Made by a program: the position numbers and the translations under genes. Below, one piece after another: positions 8,881 to 16,895 of a DNA stretch of 45,269 bases; position 1 is the first letter of the stretch, and the number at the start of each line of letters is the position of its first letter. The notes below the pieces were generated by a model. That model had not been told where the DNA came from and did not search any database. It was given only the letters and a program-made list of their open reading frames with translations. The DNA lies in NCBI GenBank assembly GCA_025458245.1, contig JALOSW010000017.1, forward strand, positions 1 to 45,269. Direction: 5' to 3'. Origin of the DNA: Burkholderiales bacterium. GTDB lineage: Bacteria; Pseudomonadota; Gammaproteobacteria; Burkholderiales; SG8-39.

Positions 8881-9606
8881 ATGAACGGCAAGCTGCCGAA
8901 AGCGGTCTCCGCGGGGATCGACTCCGCCCAGTCATCCGCGCGGGAGGCATGGCACCTCCTGGGGATTATGTCAGAGTTCGTCGAGGCGACCGAGCGGCTC
9001 AACCAGATCCGCCCGGCGGTCTCGATCTTCGGCAGCGCGCGTACGCCGCAGGGCCACCCGTACTACGGCCTCGCCGAGCGCATCTCGCGCCTGCTCTCCG
9101 ATGCCGGCTTCGCGGTGATCTCGGGGGGCGGACCCGGAATCATGGAGGCGGCGAACAAAGGCGCGCACTTCGGCCGCTCGCCCGCGGTGGGACTCAACAT
9201 CGAACTGCCGCGCGAGCAGTTCGGCAACACCTACCAGGACATCAGCCTCTCGTTCCGGCACTTCTTCGCGCGCAAGGTGACGTTCATCCGCTTCGCGACC
9301 GCGTACGTGGTCATGCCGGGCGGATTCGGCACCCTCGACGAGCTCACCGAAGCGCTGACGCTGGTGCAGACCGAGAAGATCCGCAAGCTGCCGGTGATTC
9401 TCGTGCACGAGCCCTTCTGGCGGGGCCTGGTGGACTGGTTCCGCGACCGGCTCGTCTCCGAGGGCATGATCTCGCCCGGCGACGTGAACCTGGTGCAGGT
9501 CCTGAACGAGCCCGAAGAGGTCGTCGAGGCGATCTTCCGCTACTACGAAAAAGGCAGCTTCACGCCGACGCCGGCCGACCGCGAGCGCACGTTCCTGAAC
9601 CTCTGA
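8881..9606 (+). CDS. LOG-family protein (TIGR00730; predicted nucleotide 5'-monophosphate phosphoribohydrolase)
   Basis: A 241-residue Rossmann-fold protein with both family signatures: SGGGPGIMEAANKGA (from S81) and PGGFGTLDE (P146-E154). Characterised LOG enzymes release adenine or cytokinin bases from nucleoside 5'-monophosphates; the physiological substrate in proteobacteria is uncertain. Start choice is difficult. ATG 8881 keeps the conserved EAWHLLGIMSEFVEATERL region. It leaves only 4 bp to the divergent polA start at 8876. ATG 8968 would free about 90 bp for a shared promoter but would discard conserved residues. Confidence 0.85.
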   Translation: MNGKLPKAVSAGIDSAQSSAREAWHLLGIMSEFVEATERLNQIRPAVSIFGSARTPQGHPYYGLAERISRLLSDAGFAVISGGGPGIMEAANKGAHFGRSPAVGLNIELPREQFGNTYQDISLSFRHFFARKVTFIRFATAYVVMPGGFGTLDELTEALTLVQTEKIRKLPVILVHEPFWRGLVDWFRDRLVSEGMISPGDVNLVQVLNEPEEVVEAIFRYYEKGSFTPTPADRERTFLNL

Positions 9607-9640
9607 GCGGCGCGACCGGAGAGGGGCGCTCCGGGGCTTC

Positions 9641-9649
9641 TGCTACAAT
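9641..9649 (+). promoter_or_regulatory. Extended -10 promoter for DUF2782-thrB
   Basis: TGCTACAAT combines an extended TG with a TACAAT hexamer (9644-9649), 33 bp before the DUF2782 start. It lies in the 75-bp gap after the LOG gene, so the DUF2782-thrB-membrane protein set probably has its own promoter. No good -35 is visible. Confidence 0.5.
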
Positions 9650-9681
9650 TTTCGACGAGACGCTCCCGCCCACGCTCCCCG

Positions 9682-10008
9682 ATGCGCCGCTTCCTTCCCG
9701 CAGTCTTTCTCGTCGCCGCCGTCCCCGCGCTGGCGCAGCAGCAGCCGCTCAAACTCGAGCCGCTCCCCGAGCCGCCGCCGAGCGCGATCGGGTTCGACCA
9801 GTCGACGGATCAGGGCGTGACCATCGCGCCCCGAGAAGGTCGCGTCGAAGAGATCCTCACGCCCGAGGGCTTCAAAGTCATCCGCGTGACGACACCCGAA
9901 GGACTGGAGTACGTGCTACAGGAAGACCAGGGGGACGGCTCGTTCGCCCGGCAGAATTCCGGCGACACGGGCGTGCGCGCGCCGCAGTGGGTGATTTTCC
10001 GCTTCTAA
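9682..10008 (+). CDS. DUF2782 domain-containing exported protein
   Basis: A 108-residue protein with a short signal peptide (MRRFLPAVFLVAAVPALA, cleavage about residue 18). A proline-rich linker (LEPLPEPPPSA) follows, then a compact domain ending in APQWVIFRF. These are DUF2782 features; the function is unknown. Genes of this family usually sit just upstream of thrB near polA in betaproteobacteria, as here (55 bp gap). Confidence 0.85.
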   Translation: MRRFLPAVFLVAAVPALAQQQPLKLEPLPEPPPSAIGFDQSTDQGVTIAPREGRVEEILTPEGFKVIRVTTPEGLEYVLQEDQGDGSFARQNSGDTGVRAPQWVIFRF

Positions 10009-10063
10009 CGCCTTTTTCTCCGCATCGTCCGCGTCGCGCGGCGACGCGCCCACGGGCCCACGC

Positions 10064-11011
10064 ATGTCTGTCTACACGGCGGTCAACGAGACGGAAGTCG
10101 CCGCCTGGCTGAAGAGCTTCTCGGTCGGCACGCTCGTCGAGTTGAAGGGTATCGCCGCCGGGATCGAGAACACCAACTACTTCGTCACCACCACGCACGG
10201 CCGCTACGTGCTGACGCTGTTCGAGCGTCTGCCGCGCGAGGACCTGCCCTTCTATCTCAACCTGATGGCGCATCTCGCCCGCCACGGGATTCCCTGTCCC
10301 TCGCCGATCGCCGACCATCGCAACCAGCTGCTCGGCGAGCTGCACGGCAAGCCTGCGGCGCTGGTCACGCGACTGCCCGGGGTCGTAGTCGCCGAGCCCG
10401 ACGCGACGCATTGCGCCGCGGTGGGATCGGTGCTCGCCGACATGCACCTCGCCGGACAATCGTACGGCGGCCGGCTCGAGAACCCGCGCGGGCCCAAGTG
10501 GTGGCGCGAGACGGCGCCCAGAGTCATGCCCTTCCTCGACGCACCGCGCCAGGCGCTCCTCAGGGAAGAGCTGCGGTTCCAGTCGCTCTATCGCCTGCAG
10601 GACCTGCCGCGGGGCCCGGTGCATGCGGACCTCTTCCGCGACAACGTGCTCTTCGACGGCGGGAATCTCGGCGGCGTGATCGACTTCTATTTCGCCGGGG
10701 TCGACACCCTGCTTTTCGACGTCGCGGTCACGGTGAACGACTGGTGCCTCCGCGCCGATGGGAGCCTCGATCCCGAGCGCTCGACGGCGCTTCTTCGCGC
10801 GTATCACGCGACGCGGCCGTTCAACGCGCTCGAGCGCGGCGCGTGGCCGGTCATGCTCCGGGCGGGCGCGTTGCGATTCTGGCTCTCGCGCCTCTACGAC
10901 TTCTACCTGCCGCGGCCGGGTGAGCTGGTGCACGCGCACGACCCCGAGCATTTTCACCGGGTCCTGCGCTTGCGCATCGCCGAGAGCGATCGGCTTCCGT
11001 GGGTCGCCTGA
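10064..11011 (+). CDS. thrB: Homoserine kinase (APH-fold, ThrB2 type)
   Basis: Phosphorylates L-homoserine on the route to threonine. The 315-residue protein belongs to the aminoglycoside-phosphotransferase-like form (TIGR00938), not the GHMP form found in E. coli. ENTNYFV near residues 36-42 is the nucleotide-loop region. HADLFRDN (H187, D189, N194) is the catalytic loop, and GGVIDFYFAG holds the metal-binding Asp. The neighbouring DUF2782 and BPSS1780-type genes match the usual betaproteobacterial setting. It ends 3 bp before the next start, so the two are co-translated or tightly spaced. Confidence 0.92.
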   Translation: MSVYTAVNETEVAAWLKSFSVGTLVELKGIAAGIENTNYFVTTTHGRYVLTLFERLPREDLPFYLNLMAHLARHGIPCPSPIADHRNQLLGELHGKPAALVTRLPGVVVAEPDATHCAAVGSVLADMHLAGQSYGGRLENPRGPKWWRETAPRVMPFLDAPRQALLREELRFQSLYRLQDLPRGPVHADLFRDNVLFDGGNLGGVIDFYFAGVDTLLFDVAVTVNDWCLRADGSLDPERSTALLRAYHATRPFNALERGAWPVMLRAGALRFWLSRLYDFYLPRPGELVHAHDPEHFHRVLRLRIAESDRLPWVA

Positions 11012-11014
11012 GCC

Positions 11015-11869
11015 ATGAGAATCGTGCCGGCACGCAATGGTTTCGGGTGGATCGCGGAAGGCGTGCGCCTGTTCGCGCGCGCGCCGTTCGGCTGGATCTT
11101 CGGCGTATTCGCGTACTGGGGCATCATGCTGATGGCGAACTTCGTCCCCGTCGTCGGTCCGCTCGTCGCGACGGTGATGCTGCCCGCTTTCTCCGTGAGC
11201 TTCATGGCCATGGCGCGCGCCGCGGAAGCGGGCCAGCCGGTGCTCCCGCCGCTCCTGTTCGCGGGCTTCTCGCGCAACCTGCGCGCGCTCGTCGTCCTCG
11301 GGGTCGTGTACATCGTCGCGATCGTCGCGGTTCTGGGAATCTCCGCGGTCGCCGACGGCGGCTCGCTCTTCAACTGGATGCTGCGCGGCCAGCCGCCCGC
11401 GGCAGAAGCCGAGGCGCAGCAGGCGCAGGCGCGCGCTGCGCTGGTCGCGATGGTGTTCTATGCGCCGGTGCTCGCCGCGTTCTGGTTCGCCCCGGTGCTC
11501 GCCGCGTGGGAGGGCATGTCCGCGACGAAGGCGCTCTTCTATAGTTTCTTCGCGACGCTCCGCAACTGGCGCGCGTTCTTCGTGTACGGCGTCGGAATCG
11601 CGATCGCGGCGATCCCGACCGTGGTCGTGTTCGTCTTCGCGATGCGCGTGCTCGGCTCGTTCTCCGCGGGGTTCGCGGGCGATCCGGCAGAGCAGGTGGC
11701 CGCGGCGCTGCTGGCCGCCTCGCCGATCGTGTTCGCGGCGGCATCCATCCTGCTGGCAAGCTTTTACGCGAGTTGGCGCGACGTGTTCCCGGCCGAGGAA
11801 GACTCCGCGCCGGCCCTCCCGATCGGCGCGGAACCCGCGCCGGATTCCGACGACCAAACGACCGCTTAG
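11015..11869 (+). CDS. BPSS1780-family multi-pass membrane protein
   Basis: A 284-residue integral membrane protein of unknown function. The N-terminus (RIVPARNGFGWIAEGVRLFARAPFGWI) is typical of the betaproteobacterial BPSS1780 family. About five or six hydrophobic helices follow, with one longer loop rich in Ala, Gln and Glu around residue 130. The C-terminus is acidic and cytosolic. It starts 3 bp after the thrB stop codon; the thrB pairing is conserved, but no functional link is evident. Confidence 0.8.
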   Translation: MRIVPARNGFGWIAEGVRLFARAPFGWIFGVFAYWGIMLMANFVPVVGPLVATVMLPAFSVSFMAMARAAEAGQPVLPPLLFAGFSRNLRALVVLGVVYIVAIVAVLGISAVADGGSLFNWMLRGQPPAAEAEAQQAQARAALVAMVFYAPVLAAFWFAPVLAAWEGMSATKALFYSFFATLRNWRAFFVYGVGIAIAAIPTVVVFVFAMRVLGSFSAGFAGDPAEQVAAALLAASPIVFAAASILLASFYASWRDVFPAEEDSAPALPIGAEPAPDSDDQTTA

Positions 11870-11916
11870 GGCGTTGATTCGCAGGGCCCGCCCCCGAAAC
11901 CGTCGAGATCGGCGAA

Positions 11917-11930
11917 CGGGGCTCGCCCCG
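11917..11930 (+). terminator. GC hairpin after the thrB operon
   Basis: CGGGGC-TC-GCCCCG forms a 6-bp GC stem about 48 bp after the stop codon. There is no T-run, so it would be at best a weak or Rho-assisted terminator. Confidence 0.3.
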
Positions 11931-11955
11931 CGTGGTTGCTGCGGCGCAATATCGG

Positions 11956-11961
11956 TAGAAT
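11956..11961 (+). promoter_or_regulatory. -10 element (TAGAAT) for the DUF3683 gene
   Basis: GGTAGAAT in the 195-bp gap before the oxidoreductase gives a predicted transcript start near 11968 and a leader of roughly 97 nt. A -35 is not clear. Confidence 0.4.
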
Positions 11962-12064
11962 CCGTGGGCGGCCGGATGGCCTGCCAACCCGCGCGGTGAC
12001 GCACTAACGCGCCGGGGGCCGTCGCAGCGCCGCCGCCTTTCCACTACTCGTCGAGCAGACCCGC

Positions 12065-15000
12065 GTGCCGCTTAACGATGTTTTCGACCGTTGGGTCCGA
12101 TCCGGGACCGGCGGGGCCGAGCCGGACGAAGCCCCGGAGGGCACCGGGGCGCGACTCCGCGAGATCCCGTACAACTACACGTCCTTCTCGGATCGCGAGA
12201 TCGTCATTCGTCTTCTCGGCGAGGCGGCGTGGGACACGCTGCTCGCGCTGCGCGCCGAGCGCCGCACCGGCCGCTCGGCGCGCATGCTCTACGAGGTGCT
12301 CGGCGATATCTGGGTGGTGTCGCGCAACCCCTACCTGCAGGACGATCTGCTCGCACATCCCAAGCGACGCGCCGCCCTCATCGAGGCGCTCCAGCACCGG
12401 CTGGGCGAGATCGAGAAGCGGCGCGACCGCTACCGCGCCGATGCCGAGCGCAGCGCGAGCCCGGACGCCGCGGCCGCGGAGCGCTCGCGCGACGAGCGCG
12501 TCGCGTTCCTGCTGGAGCGTGCGCGGATCGCCGTCGGCAGCTTCGCGCGCGAGTTCGAGGAAGCCGCAGAACTGCGCCGCCGCGCCATGCGCAAGCTCGC
12601 GCGCAGCACGCGGCGCGACAACGTCTGTTTCGACGGCTTCGCGCGCGTCGCGCACGTGACCGACGCGACCGACTGGCGCGTCGAATATCCGTTCGTGGTG
12701 GTCTATCCGGACACCGAGGACGAGGTCGCGGCGATCGTGCGCGACGCGATCGATCTCGGCCTCACCATCATCCCGCGCGGCGGCGGCACCGGCTACACGG
12801 GCGGCGCGATCCCGCTCACCAAGAACGCCATCGTCATCAACACCGAGAAGCTCGACCGCTACGGTGCAGTCGAGACGACGCGGCTCCCGGGCGTCGCAAG
12901 CGAAGTACCGACCGTCCACTGCGGCGCCGGCGTGGTGACACGCCGCGTGATGGAGGCGGCGGAAGCCGTCGGGCTCGTGTTCGCGGTCGATCCGACCTCG
13001 GCCGACGCGTCGTGCATCGGCGGCAACATCGCCGTCAACGCGGGCGGCAAGAAGGCCGTGCTGTGGGGCACCGCGATCGACAACCTCGCGAGCTGGAAGA
13101 TGGTCGACGCGAACGGCTTCTTCCTCGAAGTGACGCGCCTCGACCACAACCTCGGCAAGATCCATGACGTCGAGACCGCGCGCTTCTCCATCCAGAAGTT
13201 CCGCAAGGATGGAAGGACGCCGTTCGGCGAGCCGGCGATGCTCGAGATCCCCGGGCGAGCGTTCCGCAAGGCCGGACTGGGCAAGGACGTCACCGACAAG
13301 GTGCTCGGCGGCCTGCCGGGCATCCAGAAAGAGGGCACCGACGGCATCATCACCTCGGCGCGCTTCATCCTGCACCGCATGCCCAGGGCGACGCGCACCG
13401 TGTGCCTGGAGTTCTTCGGCGCCGTGCGCGAAGCGGTTCCGTCGATCGTCGAGATCAAGCGCTACCTCGACGATCGCCCCGGCGGCGCGATTCTCGCCGG
13501 CCTCGAGCACCTCGACGAGCGCTACGTGAAAGCGGTGGGCTACGCCACCAAGTCGCGCCGCGGCGGCCGGCCGAAAATGGTGCTGATCGGCGACATCGTG
13601 GGCGACGACGAGGACGCCGTCGCCGCCGCGGCCTCGCATGTCGTGCGCATCGCGAACGCCAGGAGCGGCGAGGGGTTCGTCGCGGTGTCGGCCGAGGCGC
13701 GCAAGAAATTCTGGCTCGACCGCGCGCGCACGGCCGCGATCGCGAAGCACACCAACGCGTTCAAGGTGAACGAGGACGTCGTCATCCCGCTCGAGCGGCT
13801 GGGCGACTACTCCGACGGCATCGAGCGCATCAACATCGAAAGCTCGATCGGGAACAAGCTGGCCCTGCTCGCGGCGCTCGACGAGTACCTCGCGGGGCCG
13901 CTGCCGCTGCACCGGCACGAAGAGCCGCTCTCGGCCGCCGAACTGCTCGGCGATCGGCCGCAGGCGGCGCGCGAGCGCATCGCTGCCGTGCGCGAGCGGT
14001 GGACATGGCTGCTCGCGAACCTCGACACAGCCGCGTCCGACGCGAGCGCAGGGGATGTGCGCACCGCCGCCGCATCGGCGCCGGGCGCGACGGTGTTCGC
14101 CCTGCTGCAGAACCACGCCCTGCGCGTTTCGTGGAAGAGCGAAGTGCGCGCGGCGCTGCACGATCTTTTCGACGGCGAGCTGTTCCGTCCCATCCGCGAA
14201 GGCATCGACGCCGTCCACAAACGCGTTCTCAAGAGCCGTCTGTTCGTGGCGCTGCACATGCACGCGGGCGACGGCAACGTGCACACGAACCTCCCGGTCA
14301 ACTCCGACGATTACGGGATGCTGCAGGAGGCGACCCATGCGGTCGCCCGGATCATGGCGCTCGCGAAATCGCTCGGCGGCGTGGTGTCGGGAGAGCATGG
14401 CATCGGGATCACGAAGCTCGAGTTCCTGGAGCCCGGCGAGGTCGAGGCATTCCGGAAGTACAAGGCCGAGGTCGATCCCGAAGGTCGCTTCAACAAGGGC
14501 AAGCTCCTCGCCGGCGCAGATCTGCGCAACGCGTACACGCCGTCGTTCAACCTGCTCGGCGCGGAATCGCTGATCCTGGAGCAGACCGACCTCGGGAGCG
14601 TGTCCGATTCGATCAAGGACTGCCTGCGCTGCGGCAAGTGCAAGCCGGTCTGCTCGACGCACGTGCCGCGCGCCAACCTGCCGTATTCGCCGCGCAACAA
14701 GATCCTCGCGACGTCGCTGCTCATCGAGGCGATCCTGTACGAGGAGCAGACGCGACGCGGCGTGTCCCTCACTCACTACGACGAGTTCGGCGACGTGGCC
14801 GAGCACTGCACGGTCTGCCACAAGTGCGTGAAGCCCTGCCCGGTCGACATCGACTTCGGCGACGTGTCGATCGCCATGAAGAACCTCCTGCGCCGGCAGG
14901 GCAGGAAGCGCTTCAACCCGGGCACGGCGGCGGCGATGGCGTTTCTCACGCTCACCGATCCGACCGCGATCAAGGCCGCGCGCAAGGTGATGATCGAGTG

Positions 15001-16027
15001 GGGCTACAAGGGCCAGCGCCTCGGCTACCGCGTCGCGCGCTCGCTCGGCCTCGCGCAGAAGCAGACGAGCGTGCCGCCGATCACGACCGGCAAGGCGCCG
15101 GTGAAGGCGCAGGTCATCCACTTCGTGAACAAGCCGATGCCGGGAGGGCTGCCGAAGAAGACCTCGCGCGCGCTGCTCGACATCGAGGACCGGTCGGTGA
15201 TCCCGATCATCCGCGACCCGCAGAAAGCCGCCGACGACGCGGAGGCCGTCTTCTACTTTCCCGGCTGCGGATCGGAGCGCCTGTTCGGGCAGGTGGGGCT
15301 AGCGACGCAGGCGATGCTCTATCACGTGGGCGTGCAGACCGTGCTGCCGCCCGGCTATCTCTGCTGCGGCTACCCGCAGACGGCCGCCGGCAACGAGGAC
15401 AAAGGCCGGAAGATCATCACCGACAACCGGGTGCTCTTCCACCGTGTCGCGAACACGCTCAACTATCTCGACATCAAGACGGTCATCGTCTCGTGCGGCA
15501 CGTGCCTCGACCAGCTGGAGCACTACGAGTTCGAAAAGATCTTCCCGGGCTCGAGGCTTCTCGACATCCACGAGTATCTTCTCGAGAAGGGCGTGAAGCT
15601 CGACGGCGTCGCCGGGACGCGCTACATGTATCATGAGCCCTGCCACACGCCGATGAAGCAGCTCTCCGGGATCAAGGTCGTGAACGAGCTCATGGGCTCG
15701 GACGTGAAGCTCTCCGATCGCTGCTGCGGCGAGTCGGGCACGCTCGCCGTCACGCGTCCCGACGTCTCGACGCAGGTCCGCTTCCGCAAGGAGGAGGAGA
15801 TGCGCAAGGGGGTCGACGCCATCCGCGCCGAGGGCCACCAGGGCGCCGTGAAAGTTCTCACGTCCTGCCCGTCTTGTCTGCAGGGGCTCTGGCGCTACGC
15901 TGACGATACGGGCACCGACGCCGATTACGTCGTGATCGAGATCGCGAAACACGTGCTCGGCGCCGACTGGATGCGGCGCTACGTCGAGAACGCGAACGCG
16001 GGGGGGATCGAGCGCGTGCTTCTCTAG
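12065..16027 (+). CDS. DUF3683 FAD-linked oxidase / iron-sulfur oxidoreductase (GlcD-GlpC-type fusion)
   Basis: A 1320-residue multidomain protein. The N-terminal DUF3683 region is about residues 1-190. An FAD-binding PCMH domain follows ([16 protein letters not shown]), then an FAD-oxidase C-terminal domain with HAGDGN at 733-738. Next is a ferredoxin-like module with two Cys sets: C853/856/859/863 and C915/918/921/925. Two CCG domains close the protein (C1068 with C1100-C1101; C1193 with C1220-C1221), as in heterodisulfide-reductase and GlpC proteins. By analogy to D-lactate and glycolate oxidases it should oxidise a 2-hydroxy acid and pass electrons to the quinone pool; the substrate is not known. 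No TM helix is apparent. The GTG start lacks a strong ribosome-binding site. The gene's last 20 bases are part of a direct repeat. Confidence 0.88.
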   Translation: MPLNDVFDRWVRSGTGGAEPDEAPEGTGARLREIPYNYTSFSDREIVIRLLGEAAWDTLLALRAERRTGRSARMLYEVLGDIWVVSRNPYLQDDLLAHPKRRAALIEALQHRLGEIEKRRDRYRADAERSASPDAAAAERSRDERVAFLLERARIAVGSFAREFEEAAELRRRAMRKLARSTRRDNVCFDGFARVAHVTDATDWRVEYPFVVVYPDTEDEVAAIVRDAIDLGLTIIPRGGGTGYTGGAIPLTKNAIVINTEKLDRYGAVETTRLPGVASEVPTVHCGAGVVTRRVMEAAEAVGLVFAVDPTSADASCIGGNIAVNAGGKKAVLWGTAIDNLASWKMVDANGFFLEVTRLDHNLGKIHDVETARFSIQKFRKDGRTPFGEPAMLEIPGRAFRKAGLGKDVTDKVLGGLPGIQKEGTDGIITSARFILHRMPRATRTVCLEFFGAVREAVPSIVEIKRYLDDRPGGAILAGLEHLDERYVKAVGYATKSRRGGRPKMVLIGDIVGDDEDAVAAAASHVVRIANARSGEGFVAVSAEARKKFWLDRARTAAIAKHTNAFKVNEDVVIPLERLGDYSDGIERINIESSIGNKLALLAALDEYLAGPLPLHRHEEPLSAAELLGDRPQAARERIAAVRERWTWLLANLDTAASDASAGDVRTAAASAPGATVFALLQNHALRVSWKSEVRAALHDLFDGELFRPIREGIDAVHKRVLKSRLFVALHMHAGDGNVHTNLPVNSDDYGMLQEATHAVARIMALAKSLGGVVSGEHGIGITKLEFLEPGEVEAFRKYKAEVDPEGRFNKGKLLAGADLRNAYTPSFNLLGAESLILEQTDLGSVSDSIKDCLRCGKCKPVCSTHVPRANLPYSPRNKILATSLLIEAILYEEQTRRGVSLTHYDEFGDVAEHCTVCHKCVKPCPVDIDFGDVSIAMKNLLRRQGRKRFNPGTAAAMAFLTLTDPTAIKAARKVMIEWGYKGQRLGYRVARSLGLAQKQTSVPPITTGKAPVKAQVIHFVNKPMPGGLPKKTSRALLDIEDRSVIPIIRDPQKAADDAEAVFYFPGCGSERLFGQVGLATQAMLYHVGVQTVLPPGYLCCGYPQTAAGNEDKGRKIITDNRVLFHRVANTLNYLDIKTVIVSCGTCLDQLEHYEFEKIFPGSRLLDIHEYLLEKGVKLDGVAGTRYMYHEPCHTPMKQLSGIKVVNELMGSDVKLSDRCCGESGTLAVTRPDVSTQVRFRKEEEMRKGVDAIRAEGHQGAVKVLTSCPSCLQGLWRYADDTGTDADYVVIEIAKHVLGADWMRRYVENANAGGIERVLL

Positions 16028-16149
16028 CGCGCTCGATTCCCTCACCCCCGCCCCTCTCCCCCGTCGTTGCGCGGGAGAGGGGAGATGCGACGCTTCGCCC
16101 GCTCCGGTCGAGCGCGTGCTTCTCTAGCGCGCTCGATTCCCTCACCCCC
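16008..16149 (+). repeat. 42-bp direct repeat with 100-bp offset
   Basis: Bases 16008-16049 and 16108-16149 are identical over 42 bp, exactly 100 bp apart. The first copy contains the last codons and TAG stop of the DUF3683 gene (ERVLL-stop); the second is a non-coding relic of the same gene end. Identity ends at 16050/16150, just where the strong hairpin begins in copy 1. This looks like a partial tandem duplication or an event tied to the adjacent repeat element. Confidence 0.9.
16051..16082 (+). repeat. REP-like hairpin: 10-bp perfect inverted repeat
   Basis: CCCCTCTCCC (16051-16060) and GGGAGAGGGG (16073-16082) form a 10-bp stem with a 12-nt loop, 23 bp after the oxidoreductase stop codon. 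The CCCTCACCCCC-type lead-in and this stem resemble dispersed REP-like intergenic elements seen in many high-GC proteobacteria. It may also stabilise the mRNA 3' end or act as a terminator without a T-run. Confidence 0.6.
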
Positions 16150-16392
16150 AGGGGACCGGTGAGTCGACGGGTGAACGCGACCCGTCCTGCTCCCGACATC
16201 CGCCCCGTCCGGGAACCGGGCGGAATCCCGCGCCGGGTCTGGAAGGTGGCCGCGGGGCACGCCGCTTCGCGCCACATCGCCGGCCGGAGACCCCGTTGCG
16301 GCACCGCCGCGGTGCGCGTGGCGGCAGAGGCCGGAACTATTGCCGGCCGCGCGCGCGCGAGGCACTTCGCCACGGCCCCCGCGCATGCTCCT

Positions 16393-16401
16393 TGCTACCA
16401 T
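16393..16401 (+). promoter_or_regulatory. Extended -10-like element before the HIT gene
   Basis: TGCTACCAT (TG plus TACCAT) lies 56 bp upstream of the HIT gene start. It would start a transcript near 16408 covering the HIT gene and the two PilZ-like genes. No -35 is recognised. Confidence 0.35.
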
Positions 16402-16457
16402 GCGCCATGCTGTCGTCATGACGCCGCGATGCGTCGCGGCGCACGGGAACCGTCGAC

Positions 16458-16895
16458 GTGGAAAAGTTGGCAGCCGGGTCGTGCGAGCTGTGCGAGTCTC
16501 CGGGAGGCACGATCCTCTGGCGGAGCGGGCTGGCGCGCGTCGTGTCGGTCGACGACCCCGACTACCCGGGCTTCTGTCGCGTGATCCTCAACCGGCATGC
16601 CGCCGAAATGACCGACCTCCCCGAATCCGAACAGCACGCCCTGATGACCGTGGTGCTCGCGGTCGAGGCGGCGCTGCGCGCGGTCGTGCGACCGGACAAG
16701 ATCAACCTCGCGAGCTTCGGCAACGTCGTGCCGCATGTGCATTGGCACGTGATTCCGCGTTTTCGCGACGACCGGCACTTCCCGGCGCCCGTCTGGGCGG
16801 CGTCGGCACGCGACTCCGCCCCGGCTCGCCGCTGGGACGCAACGGCGGTCGCGGCGGCGCTCACCGCGCGCCTCGGATCGTCGGCGCCCGCATGA
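16458..16895 (+). CDS. HIT-family nucleotide-binding protein
   Basis: A 145-residue histidine-triad protein. The triad HVHWHV (H93, H95, H97) sits in PHVHWHVIPRF, and CELC (C9, C12) near the N-terminus is a possible metal-binding pair. HIT enzymes hydrolyse or transfer nucleotides from substrates such as AMP-lysine or dinucleoside polyphosphates; the substrate here is unknown. The GTG start lacks a strong ribosome-binding site. Its TGA overlaps the ATG of the next gene by 4 bp (ATGA at 16892-16895), implying translational coupling with the first PilZ-like protein. Confidence 0.85.
   Translation: MEKLAAGSCELCESPGGTILWRSGLARVVSVDDPDYPGFCRVILNRHAAEMTDLPESEQHALMTVVLAVEAALRAVVRPDKINLASFGNVVPHVHWHVIPRFRDDRHFPAPVWAASARDSAPARRWDATAVAAALTARLGSSAPA

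Larger units (their letters stand above)
16028..16457. other. 430-bp intergenic region between the DUF3683 and HIT genes
   Basis: The only gene-free stretch above 300 bp in the window. It holds the second copy of the 42-bp repeat, a strong GC hairpin (16051-16082) and a promoter-like element near 16393. The middle (about 16150-16380) is GC-rich with short inverted repeats but shows no convincing gene or RNA. A frame is open from 16159 into the HIT gene, but its Arg/Ala-rich product resembles no protein family. Confidence 0.7.

Noticed and set aside
12044-15121. Long open frame on the minus strand (about 1025 codons) opposite the DUF3683 gene
   Set aside because: High GC third positions leave antisense frames open; the product is Arg/His/Ala-rich with no family motif, while the plus-strand gene is complete with intact motifs.
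16159-16584. 141-codon plus-strand frame entering the HIT gene
   Set aside because: Overlaps the HIT gene in another frame, is Arg/Ser/Ala-rich, has no ribosome-binding site and no recognisable family.
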